From assembly GCA_023254015.1 (NCBI GenBank), contig JALQYS010000044.1, positions 1 through 10,996 on the forward strand: a DNA stretch of 10,996 nt, in the 5' to 3' direction. The stretch comes from Paracoccaceae bacterium. GTDB taxonomy: Bacteria; Pseudomonadota; Alphaproteobacteria; Rhodobacterales; Rhodobacteraceae. Position numbers and translations under genes: made by a program. The notes below the pieces were generated by a model. It was not told the origin of the DNA. It saw only the letters and a list, made by a program, of their open reading frames with translations, and did not search any database. Each line of letters opens with the position of its first letter. Positions within the stretch are counted from its first letter, which is position 1. Positions 1-5,730 of the stretch are shown here, piece by piece.

Positions 1-165
1 GCCGGTGACGGCTTTCATGCTGGTGGTCTTGCCCGCGCCATTGGAGCCGATGAGGCACACCAATTCGCCGGGGTGAACTTCAAAGCTCACGCCTTTGACA
101 GCCTGAATGCCGCCATAGGCCACGCGCAACTCGCTCACCCGCAACAAAGGAATGCGCGAGGACAT
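1..165 (-). CDS. livF: LivF-type branched-chain amino acid ABC transporter ATPase (N-terminal part, runs off the window)
   Basis: The minus strand from 165 reads MSSRIPLLRVSELRVAYGG, continues through AVKGVSFEV and reaches the Walker A motif GSNGAGKTT at about residues 41-49, then runs out of the window. This opening is typical of LivF, the second cytoplasmic ATPase of the Liv/HAAT importer, which powers uptake of branched-chain amino acids or related amides. The ATG at 165-163 lies one base after the TGA of the upstream livG, the usual livG-livF arrangement with coupled translation. The sequence looks less GC-extreme than the rest of the window and resembles Betaproteobacteria (Comamonadaceae-like), which is an impression and was not searched. 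Only about 55 residues are visible, so the signature, Walker B and H-loop cannot be checked. Confidence 0.85.
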   Translation of the reverse strand, partial: MSSRIPLLRVSELRVAYGGIQAVKGVSFEVHPGELVCLIGSNGAGKTTSMKAVTG

Positions 166-166
166 G

Positions 167-466
167 TCAGTGGCCTCCCGTGCCCAGATAGGCCTCGATC
201 ACTTTGGCGTCGCTTTGCACTTGGGCGGGTGTGCCCTGGGCAATCACCTTGCCGTAATCCAAGACCGTGACCTGGTCGCACAAGCCCATGACCAGCTTCA
301 CATCGTGCTCGATCAGCAACAAGGTGCAGCGCTCTTGCCGAATGCGGTCGATCAGCGCGCGCAGCTGTACTTTTTCAGTGGCATTCATGCCGGCTGCGGG
401 CTCATCGAGCGCTAGCAGTTTGGGTTCGGTGGCCAGCGCGCGCGCGATCTCAAGGCGGCGCTGATC
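167..466 (-). CDS. livG: LivG-type ABC transporter ATPase, C-terminal fragment cut at a sequence junction
   Basis: The minus strand ending at TGA 169-167 encodes the last ~100 residues of LivG, the partner ATPase of LivF. Visible parts are the end of the ABC signature (DQRRLEIARALA), the Walker B region (KLLALDEPAAGMN), the H-loop (LLLIEHDVKLVMGLCD) and the family tail DYGKVIAQGTPAQV followed by EAYLGTGGH. LivG proteins are about 250 residues and normally read YGDQRR here. Upstream of DQRR the similarity stops and the same DNA becomes clpX on the other strand, so the N-terminal ~150 residues, including Walker A, are absent. An open frame continues upstream to about 832, but it is antisense to clpX and not LivG. 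The break is probably a contig join rather than decay, because everything after it is intact. Confidence 0.85.
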   Translation of the reverse strand, partial: DQRRLEIARALATEPKLLALDEPAAGMNATEKVQLRALIDRIRQERCTLLLIEHDVKLVMGLCDQVTVLDYGKVIAQGTPAQVQSDAKVIEAYLGTGGH

Positions 467-775
467 ATCATCCTGACCGAGCCGAAGAACGCCCTGGTCA
501 AGCAATACCAGCGCCTGTTCGAGATCGAGGGTGTCAAGCTGACGTTCACCCCGGATGCGCTCTCCGCCATCGCCAAGCGTGCCATCAAGCGCAAGACCGG
601 CGCGCGGGGCTTGCGGTCGATCATGGAGGATATCCTTCTGGATACCATGTTCGAACTGCCGGGGCTGGAAGGTGTCGAAGAGGTGGTGGTGAACGAAGAG
701 GCGGTCAACAACGGCGCCAAGCCTTTGATCGTGCACACCGAAGCCAAGAAAAAGGAACCGGCGGCGGCGGGCTGA
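458..775 (+). CDS. clpX: ClpX C-terminal fragment (ATP-dependent Clp protease ATP-binding subunit), no start
   Basis: This plus-strand frame carries the end of ClpX, the AAA+ unfoldase that feeds substrates to ClpP. It reads AALIIILTEPKNALVKQYQR, then LFEIEGVKLTF, the sensor-2 segment KRKTGARGLRSIMEDILLD and the tail MFELPGLEGVEEVVVNEEAV, ending KKKEPAAAG at the TGA 773-775. Full ClpX is about 420 residues; only the last ~105 are present. The zinc-binding domain, Walker A, Walker B and pore loops are missing. No ATG/GTG with a ribosome site lies between the in-frame stop at 413-415 and the homology, so this is a truncated gene. The part present is perfectly conserved and is followed by a good terminator, which suggests an intact gene truncated by a false join rather than a decaying pseudogene. 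Confidence 0.88.
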   Translation, partial: ALIIILTEPKNALVKQYQRLFEIEGVKLTFTPDALSAIAKRAIKRKTGARGLRSIMEDILLDTMFELPGLEGVEEVVVNEEAVNNGAKPLIVHTEAKKKEPAAAG

Positions 776-799
776 GGCCTGACGACCGGGCGGCAAGGG

Positions 800-823
800 G
801 CAGGCCTTCGGGCCTGCTTTTTT
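800..823 (+). terminator. Intrinsic terminator after clpX
   Basis: A perfect 7-bp stem, GCAGGCC (800-806) and GGCCTGC (811-817), closes on a UUCG tetraloop. It is followed at once by six T (818-823). It lies 25 bp after the clpX stop, where a rho-independent terminator is expected. Confidence 0.9.
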
Positions 824-1112
824 GTTGCGCACCGGCTGCTCAGGATAAAGGGGGCCGGGGCGCCGACGAAAGCGGCGGGTTGCATCGGGCGCGGGCGACG
901 GGTGACGCAGGGCGGGGCTTTACCTCGGAAGATCCGGCGTTTACCCTGCAGGCGGTTCGCAGGGCGGGGGCATGGGCTGCCACCCTCCGGGCCTGCCGGT
1001 TTCGGGGCCCGCCCCCGGATCGGCTTGGCGGGAAGACCTGCCACGGACAGGCCCACCCGCTTTGGGGCGCAGGTCCGCTTTTTCGGCAACTTCAACAGAC
1101 AGGACCCGTCTC
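824..1112. other. Long GC-rich intergenic spacer between clpX and the class V aminotransferase
   Basis: From the clpX stop to the next convincing start codon there are 337 bp; after the terminator the remaining 289 bp hold no supported gene. Long open frames cross it only because of the GC content, and none has a ribosome site with recognisable protein similarity. There are many G and C runs (for example around 1005-1020) and a small imperfect hairpin, GGCGGG/CCTGCC, near 1027-1042. No clear sigma-70 promoter or known riboswitch was recognised. The promoter of the downstream gene must lie here, but I cannot place it. Confidence 0.5.
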
Positions 1113-2345
1113 ATGTCCGCTTCCCTTGATCTTGACTTCGTGCGTCGGCAGTTCCCGGCCTTTTCCTCGCCCGTGCTGTCAAGCCACGCGTTTTTCGAAA
1201 ATGCCGGTGGCAGCTATCCCTGCCAGCAGGTCGTTGACCGGCTGCACCGCTTTTACCTTGACCGCAAGGTGCAGCCCTATGGGCCCTATCCGGGGGCGCA
1301 GGCAGGGGGGGCCGAGATGGACGAGGCACGCACGCGGCTGGCCGCGATGATGGGGGTGGCGCGCGAGGAGGTCAGCTTTGGCCCCTCGACCAGCGCGAAC
1401 ACCTATGTGCTGGCTCAGGCGGTGCGGCAATGGCTGCGCGGGGCGAATGCGGCGATCGTGGTGACCAATCAGGACCACGAGGCGAATTCGGGCGTCTGGC
1501 GCCGTCTGGCCGACGAAGGGATCGAGGTGCGCGAATGGGCGCTGGACCCGTCCACCGGCAGCCTTGATCCGGCCGAACTGCAAAAGCTGCTGGCCGATGG
1601 CAAGGTGAAGCTGGTTGCCTTCCCGCATTGCTCGAACGTGATTGCCGAGATCAACGATGTGGCGGCGATCTGCGACATCGCGCGCGCGGCGGGGGCGCGG
1701 ACGGTGGTGGACGGCGTCAGCTATGCCCCGCATGGCTTTCCCGATATTCCGGCGCTGGGCTGCGACGTCTATCTGTTCTCGGCTTACAAGACCTATGGCC
1801 CGCATCAGGGGATCATGGTGTTGCGTGAGGCTTTTGGCATGGAACTGCCGGGGCAGGCGCATTTCTTCAACCACGGCACGCTTTACAAGCGGCACACGCC
1901 GGCAGGCCCGGACCACGCGCAGGTTGCGGCCTGTGCGGGGATGGCCGATTACGTCGATGCGCTGGCGGCGGCGCATGGGGTTTCGGGCGATGCGGCAGCG
2001 CGCAACCGGGCGGTGCATGATCTGATGCGCGCGCAGGAAGTGGCGGTGATCGCGCCCTTGCTGGACTATTTGGCCGCGCGCAACGATGTGCGGTTGATCG
2101 GCCCGCGCGACGCAGCCCGTCGGGCGCCGACAGTGGCGGTGGAGCTGGACCGCGCGGCCGAGCCGGTGTCCGAAGAGCTGGGCCGCAACGGCATTGCCTG
2201 CTGGGCGGGTGATTTCTATGCCGTGCGGCCGCTGGCGGCCTTGGGAATCGACCGGGCCAAGGGGGTGCTGCGGATGTCGGCCACCCATTACACCAGCGCC
2301 GAGGATGTGGCCCGCCTGATCGCGGCCCTTGACCGCGTGCTGTAA
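1113..2345 (+). CDS. Class V PLP-dependent aminotransferase, cysteine desulfurase-like (VC1184-type family)
   Basis: The 410-residue protein has the fold-type I aminotransferase class V pattern: the His of NQDHEANSG, the cofactor-binding Asp200 in TVVDGVSYAPH and the Schiff-base Lys226 in SAYKTYGPHQG. The VDGV(S/A)YAPH and YKTYGPH motifs fit the 'cysteine desulfurase-like' VC1184 subfamily, whose substrate is unknown as far as I know. Where SufS-type enzymes read GIAVRTGHHCA with the sulfur-accepting Cys, this protein reads GIACWAGDFYA (residues ~360-370). The catalytic position is therefore Tyr, with an extra Cys363 earlier in the motif, and a true desulfurase role is doubtful. I chose the ATG at 1113 because SASLDLDFVRRQFPAF is the usual family start; the open frame continues upstream only as GC-rich spacer. 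The ribosome site is weak (AGGAC). It is likely monocistronic, with 164 bp before the next gene. Confidence 0.85.
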   Translation: MSASLDLDFVRRQFPAFSSPVLSSHAFFENAGGSYPCQQVVDRLHRFYLDRKVQPYGPYPGAQAGGAEMDEARTRLAAMMGVAREEVSFGPSTSANTYVLAQAVRQWLRGANAAIVVTNQDHEANSGVWRRLADEGIEVREWALDPSTGSLDPAELQKLLADGKVKLVAFPHCSNVIAEINDVAAICDIARAAGARTVVDGVSYAPHGFPDIPALGCDVYLFSAYKTYGPHQGIMVLREAFGMELPGQAHFFNHGTLYKRHTPAGPDHAQVAACAGMADYVDALAAAHGVSGDAAARNRAVHDLMRAQEVAVIAPLLDYLAARNDVRLIGPRDAARRAPTVAVELDRAAEPVSEELGRNGIACWAGDFYAVRPLAALGIDRAKGVLRMSATHYTSAEDVARLIAALDRVL

Positions 2346-2365
2346 GGCAAAGGCGCGCGTGCCGC

Positions 2366-2456
2366 GCAGGGTTGGTCGTCGCCTCTGGCCTGCGGCCAAC
2401 CGGCTCCGGTGGGGGGCGCTGCCCCCCGCTGCGCGCCCCCCGGGATATTTTTCCAC
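2366..2456. repeat. GC-rich intergenic palindromic element of Rhodobacterales type
   Basis: The spacer after the class V aminotransferase contains an outer inverted pair GGTTGG/CCAACC, with CCAACC at about 2396-2401. A perfect GGGGGGC/GCCCCCC hairpin follows (2411-2417 and 2421-2427, loop GCT), then a C-rich run and GGGATATTTTT at about 2442-2452. From memory, similar blocks made of a G-run, CGCTGCCCC and CCCGG(A/G)(T/G)ATTT recur between genes in Rhodobacter- and Paracoccus-like genomes. Only one copy lies in this window, so its repeated nature is inferred. It might act as the transcription terminator of the preceding gene: a strong stem, more C, then a short T run. Confidence 0.5.
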
Positions 2457-2462
2457 AGAGGA

Positions 2463-2492
2463 TGAACCAGAGGCCCGGACCGCGCGTATATC
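2463..2492 (+). promoter_or_regulatory. Candidate ECF sigma-E (RpoE/ChrR-type) promoter for the photolyase-lipid methyltransferase operon
   Basis: TGAACC (2463-2468) matches five of six bases of the TGATCC -35 element described for the singlet-oxygen sigma factor RpoE of Rhodobacter sphaeroides. After 18 bp comes TATATC (2487-2492), inside CGCGTATATCG, as a plausible -10. It lies 18 bp upstream of the photolyase start codon and just before the ribosome site GGAG at 2501-2504. In R. sphaeroides the photolyase gene phrA and its CFA-like neighbour are RpoE targets, which supports the call. The match is short and was found by eye. Confidence 0.45.
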
Positions 2493-2509
2493 GTTGAAAA
2501 GGAGACGAT

Positions 2510-3940
2510 ATGTCTGAAGCGCCGTTGATCCTGTGGTTTCGCCGCGACCTGAGGTTGGGCGATTTGCCGATGCTTTCGGCGGCGCTGCAGACGGGGCGGC
2601 CCTTGCTGCCCTTGTTCATTCTGGACCCCGAGACCGAGGCCCTGGGGGCGGCGCCGAAGTTCCGGTTGGGGCTTGGGCTGGCACGTTTTGCCGAGCGACT
2701 TGCCGCGATGGGCAGCCGGCTGATCCTGCGGCGCGGGCCGGCGCTGGCTGTGCTGGAGGCGCTCTGCGCCGAGACGGGGGCTGCGGGGGTGATGTGGAGC
2801 CGCCTTTACGATGCGGCTTCGCGCGATCGCGATCAGAAAGTGAAAGCGGTGCTGAAGGCGCGAGGGCTGACGGTGGAAAGCCATCCCGGGGCCTTACTGT
2901 TCGAACCTTGGGAGGTGGAAACCGGGCAGGGTGGGCCGTATCGGGTGTATTCGCCTTTCTGGCGCGCGGTGCGGGGCCGGGCCGTGGCGGCGGCCAGTCC
3001 GGCGCCGGAGCGGTTGCCGGTTCCTGCGGTCTGGCCTGTCTCGGACCGGCTGGAGGATTGGCGGCTGTCGGCAGGCATGCGGCGTGGGGCGGCGGTGGTG
3101 GCGGCCCATCAGCATGTGGGCGAAGAGGCGGCGCTGGCCCGGCTTGCGGATTTCGCCGACCGTGCCTTGGCGGCCTATAGCGCCGAGCGGGATTTTCCGG
3201 GGATTGCCGGGGCCACGTCGGGCCTGTCGGAGAATCTGGCCTGGGGCGAGATCGGGCCGCGGGTGATCTGGCACCGGGGGTGGCGGGCGATGTCGGAGGG
3301 CGTGGCCGGTGCCGAGCATTTCCTGAAGGAGGTGGTCTGGCGCGAATTTGCCTGGCATCTGCTGTACCACTACCCCGACATGGACCGCGCCAACTGGAAG
3401 TCCGACTGGAACGGCTTTCCCTGGCGCGGCGACAATGCCGATGCCGAGGTCTGGCGTCGCGGCATGACGGGCGAGCCCTTTGTCGATGCTGCGATGCGCG
3501 AGATGTATGTCACAGGCCGGATGCACAACCGCGCGCGGATGATCGTGGCCAGCTATCTGACCAAGCATCTTCTGACCGATTGGCGCGTGGGGCTTCAGTG
3601 GTTTGCCGATTGCCTGACCGACTGGGATCCGGCGGCCAATGCCATGGGCTGGCAATGGGTGGCCGGCTGCGGCCCCGATGCCGCGCCCTATTTCCGCATC
3701 TTCAACCCGGCGGGCCAAGCCGAGAAGTTCGACGCCGACCAGCGCTATCGTCGCCGCTGGGTGGCGGAACTGTCGCGTACGCCGGCGCCCGAGGCTCTGG
3801 CCTATTTCGAAGCCGTCCCGCGCGCCTGGGGGCTGGACCCCTCGCGGCGCTATCCGCTGCCCCTGGTCGATCTGGCCGAGGGGCGCGCGCGTGCCCTTGC
3901 TGCCCTGCAGCAGGGAAAAGGCTTGAGTGCGGGCGCCTGA
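2510..3940 (+). CDS. phr: Deoxyribodipyrimidine photolyase (cryptochrome/photolyase family)
   Basis: This 476-residue flavoprotein would repair UV-made cyclobutane pyrimidine dimers using blue light. The N-terminal Rossmann-like antenna domain starts LILWFRRDLRLGDLPML and runs to about residue 130; the helical FAD domain follows. FAD-domain landmarks are TSGLSENLAWGEI (from T236), the VWREFAWHL segment (W277-R278-E279), MHNRARMIVASYLTKHLL (about 338-355), MGWQW (W381, W383) and DAAPYFRIFNP (to P400), followed by QAEKFD and RYRRRWV. All lie in the usual order, and the length matches class I enzymes (about 470). The AMGWQWVAG form, rather than the NGGWQW of E. coli, is what I expect in Alphaproteobacteria. 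The start at 2510 has an AAAAGGAGA ribosome site 6-9 bases upstream. The lipid methyltransferase gene begins 43 bp after the stop and is probably co-transcribed, matching the phrA-cfaS order of R. sphaeroides. Confidence 0.95.
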   Translation: MSEAPLILWFRRDLRLGDLPMLSAALQTGRPLLPLFILDPETEALGAAPKFRLGLGLARFAERLAAMGSRLILRRGPALAVLEALCAETGAAGVMWSRLYDAASRDRDQKVKAVLKARGLTVESHPGALLFEPWEVETGQGGPYRVYSPFWRAVRGRAVAAASPAPERLPVPAVWPVSDRLEDWRLSAGMRRGAAVVAAHQHVGEEAALARLADFADRALAAYSAERDFPGIAGATSGLSENLAWGEIGPRVIWHRGWRAMSEGVAGAEHFLKEVVWREFAWHLLYHYPDMDRANWKSDWNGFPWRGDNADAEVWRRGMTGEPFVDAAMREMYVTGRMHNRARMIVASYLTKHLLTDWRVGLQWFADCLTDWDPAANAMGWQWVAGCGPDAAPYFRIFNPAGQAEKFDADQRYRRRWVAELSRTPAPEALAYFEAVPRAWGLDPSRRYPLPLVDLAEGRARALAALQQGKGLSAGA

Positions 3941-3983
3941 TCTGAACAGAATGACAAAAAAAGAACCCTTGGGGGGTGATCCT

Positions 3984-5192
3984 ATGGATGTCCTGACGAC
4001 CGTGAAGGACCAAAACGGCCTGCCGCGCTATTTTTCTGCCGTGTTCGAGGTCGCCCGCAAGCTGCGCAGGGGGCGGCTCGATTTCGTGATGCCCGATGGT
4101 CGGCGTTTTCGTGTCGAAGGGGCCGAGGCGGGGCCGGTAGCCGAAATCGTCGTGCAGGACAGCGATATCTTTGCCCGTCTCATCCGCGAGGGCGATCTGG
4201 GCTTTGCCGAGGCCTATCTTGACGGCGGATGGTCAAGCCCCGATCTGCAGGCGGTGATGGACCTGATCCAGACCGGCAACAATGATGTCTATGACAGCTT
4301 TCCCGGCATGGGGTTGGTGCGGGCCTTTGAAAAGCTGCGGTTCTGGCTGCATTCCAATTCGAAACGTCAGGCGAAAAAGAACATCGCGGCGCATTACGAT
4401 CTGGGCAACAGCTTTTACCGGCTGTGGCTGGATGACAGCATGACCTATTCCAGCGCGCTGTTTCGCAGTGGCCAGGAAAGTCTGGAAAAGGCGCAGGAAC
4501 AGAAATACGCCAGCATGGTTGACCAGATGGGCGCGACGGCGGGCGACCATGTGCTGGAAATCGGCTGCGGTTGGGGCGGCTTTGCCGAATATGCCGCTGG
4601 CAAGCGCGGGCTGAAGGTCACGGGGCTGACCATCAGTCAGGCGCAATATGACTATGCGGTCGCGCGGATGGCGCGGGCGGGGCTGTCGGACCGGGTGGAA
4701 ATCAAGCTGCAGGATTACCGCGATGAGACCGGGGTTTATGACGGCATCGCCTCGATCGAGATGTTCGAGGCGGTGGGCGAGAAATACTGGCCGGTCTATT
4801 TCAACACCCTGCGCGAGCGTCTGAAGCCCGGGCGGCAGGCCACCTTGCAGATCATCACCATTGCCGATGACCGCTTTGATCTTTATCGCAAGGGCGTTGA
4901 TTTCATTCAGAAATACATCTTCCCGGGCGGGATGTTGCCCTCTCCGGCGGCGCTGAAGGCGGAAATCGCGCGGGCGGGGCTGAAGTTTCAGGGCTCGATC
5001 GAATTCGGGCAAAGCTACAGCCAGACGCTGCGGCGCTGGCATGACACGTTCAACGAACGCTGGGCCGAGGTGCAGGGCCTGGGCTTTGACGACCGCTTCC
5101 GCCGGATGTGGAACCTGTATCTGACCTCTTGTGCCGGGGCTTTTGCCGGTGGAAACTGCGACGTGACGCAGGTGACGGTCCGGCGTCCTTGA
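3984..5192 (+). CDS. cfa: Cyclopropane-fatty-acyl-phospholipid synthase family methyltransferase (UfaA-like)
   Basis: The 402-residue protein belongs to the CFA synthase family, which uses S-adenosylmethionine to alkylate the double bond of unsaturated acyl chains in membrane phospholipids. Landmarks are AAHYDLGNSFYRLWLD, the SAM motif VLEIGCGWGG (from V190), SIEMFEAVGEKYW with catalytic-type Glu259, QKYIFPGGMLPS and the C-terminal CAGAF (C383) with DVTQV. Two bicarbonate-site residues of E. coli Cfa appear changed: MTYSSALF has Ser where E. coli has Cys139, and LQIITIADDRF replaces the LLHTIG around His266. That pattern fits the group containing R. sphaeroides RSP_2144 (UfaA), which makes a methyl-branched trans-unsaturated fatty acid, the furan fatty acid precursor. 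The start at 3984 has GGGGGGTGAT upstream; in-frame ATGs at 3951 and 3927 are less likely, and the second overlaps the photolyase. trgA follows 19 bp later. Confidence 0.9.
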   Translation: MDVLTTVKDQNGLPRYFSAVFEVARKLRRGRLDFVMPDGRRFRVEGAEAGPVAEIVVQDSDIFARLIREGDLGFAEAYLDGGWSSPDLQAVMDLIQTGNNDVYDSFPGMGLVRAFEKLRFWLHSNSKRQAKKNIAAHYDLGNSFYRLWLDDSMTYSSALFRSGQESLEKAQEQKYASMVDQMGATAGDHVLEIGCGWGGFAEYAAGKRGLKVTGLTISQAQYDYAVARMARAGLSDRVEIKLQDYRDETGVYDGIASIEMFEAVGEKYWPVYFNTLRERLKPGRQATLQIITIADDRFDLYRKGVDFIQKYIFPGGMLPSPAALKAEIARAGLKFQGSIEFGQSYSQTLRRWHDTFNERWAEVQGLGFDDRFRRMWNLYLTSCAGAFAGGNCDVTQVTVRRP

Positions 5193-5211
5193 CCATGATC
5201 CCGGGGGCCTG

Positions 5212-5652
5212 ATGCCGACTGCGACGAAACTGATCTCCGCTGTATTCTTTGCGCTTGTCGCGGCTTTGGCCGCGCATTTGTTCATTCCGGTGCTGCCCGA
5301 GGGCACGCAGATCAAGCTTTTCCGCGAGATTTCGGCGGGGATCGGTCTGTTGTGCGGCTGGTTCGTCATGGGCCGGTCGACACAGCGCGGCATGGTCGAG
5401 GCGATCAACCGGGGCCTCGTGACCTCGGTGGCGATCCTGTTCTGGTGTCTGCTGGTGTTTTCGATCTACTTCATGGTCCGCAAGTCGACGCGCATGATGT
5501 ATGACGGGCCGATGGACGCGGTTCTGGGCGTGTTCGAGATGATGCTGGAATACGGGGCCTTGTTGCGGCATCCGGCGACACCTGCGGTGCTGGTGGCGGG
5601 GGGCGTCGTAGGCGGCATGCTGGCCGAGGCGGTCGGACGGCGCTGGAGCTGA
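5212..5652 (+). CDS. trgA: TrgA family inner-membrane protein (tellurite resistance)
   Basis: The 146-residue integral membrane protein matches my recollection of TrgA, first described as part of a tellurite-resistance locus in Rhodobacter sphaeroides; its biochemical role is not known to me. Characteristic segments are MPTATKLISA at the start, PEGTQIKLFREISAGIGLLCGW, VMGRSTQRGMVEAINRG and RMMYDGPMDAVLGVFEM. About four hydrophobic helices are visible: residues 7-28, 38-54, 69-90 and 120-138. The last ends in a short cytoplasmic-type tail, VGRRWS. Start choice rests on the conserved MPTA opening; the ribosome site is weak (GGGGGCC). It lies 19 bp after the lipid methyltransferase, so it is probably the third gene of the photolyase transcript. 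That placement hints at a membrane-protection role rather than tellurite alone. Confidence 0.85.
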   Translation: MPTATKLISAVFFALVAALAAHLFIPVLPEGTQIKLFREISAGIGLLCGWFVMGRSTQRGMVEAINRGLVTSVAILFWCLLVFSIYFMVRKSTRMMYDGPMDAVLGVFEMMLEYGALLRHPATPAVLVAGGVVGGMLAEAVGRRWS

Positions 5653-5694
5653 GCGCGGGGCTTGTGCCGGGGCGGCCCGGCCGTTACGGTCGCC

Positions 5695-5712
5695 ACCCTG
5701 TAGGCACAGGGT
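5695..5712. promoter_or_regulatory. Perfect inverted repeat between trgA and the SAM methyltransferase gene
   Basis: ACCCTGT (5695-5701) and ACAGGGT (5706-5712) form a perfect 7-bp dyad with an AGGC loop, 18 bp before the start codon at 5731. There is no T-run after it, so it is not a standard intrinsic terminator. It may be an operator, or an RNA hairpin in the leader that controls the downstream gene or marks a processing boundary in a longer transcript. Confidence 0.4.
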
Positions 5713-5730
5713 ATTGGCGCGGGGTATATC

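Noticed and set aside
1..466. Horizontal transfer of the liv genes into a Rhodobacterales chromosome
   Set aside because: No integrase, IS, direct repeat or tRNA edge, and the break falls inside two otherwise intact genes at a microhomology; an assembly or amplification chimera explains it more simply.
412..1095. Long minus-strand open frames opposite clpX and the following spacer
   Set aside because: They are antisense to a clear ClpX coding segment and to the terminator, have low-complexity Arg/Pro/Ala composition and match no family I know; they arise from GC bias.
880..1350. Plus-strand open frames in the 824-1112 spacer, including an upstream extension of the class V aminotransferase from 972
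   Set aside because: No ribosome site or family similarity; the recognised protein starts at 1113, and the extension is Pro/Gly/Arg-rich translation of spacer DNA.
1179..2456. 425-residue minus-strand frame opposite the class V aminotransferase
   Set aside because: A shadow in a GC-rich genome: the plus strand has intact PLP motifs, while this frame is His/Arg/Gln-rich without domains.
2463..2492. Reading the photolyase upstream region as a standard sigma-70 promoter
   Set aside because: No TTGACA-like -35 at proper spacing; TGAACC-N18-TATATC fits an ECF type better.
3927..3983. Earlier in-frame starts of the lipid methyltransferase at 3927 and 3951
   Set aside because: The added residues are not family-like, the first overlaps the photolyase end, and the best ribosome-site spacing is for 3984; not fully excluded.
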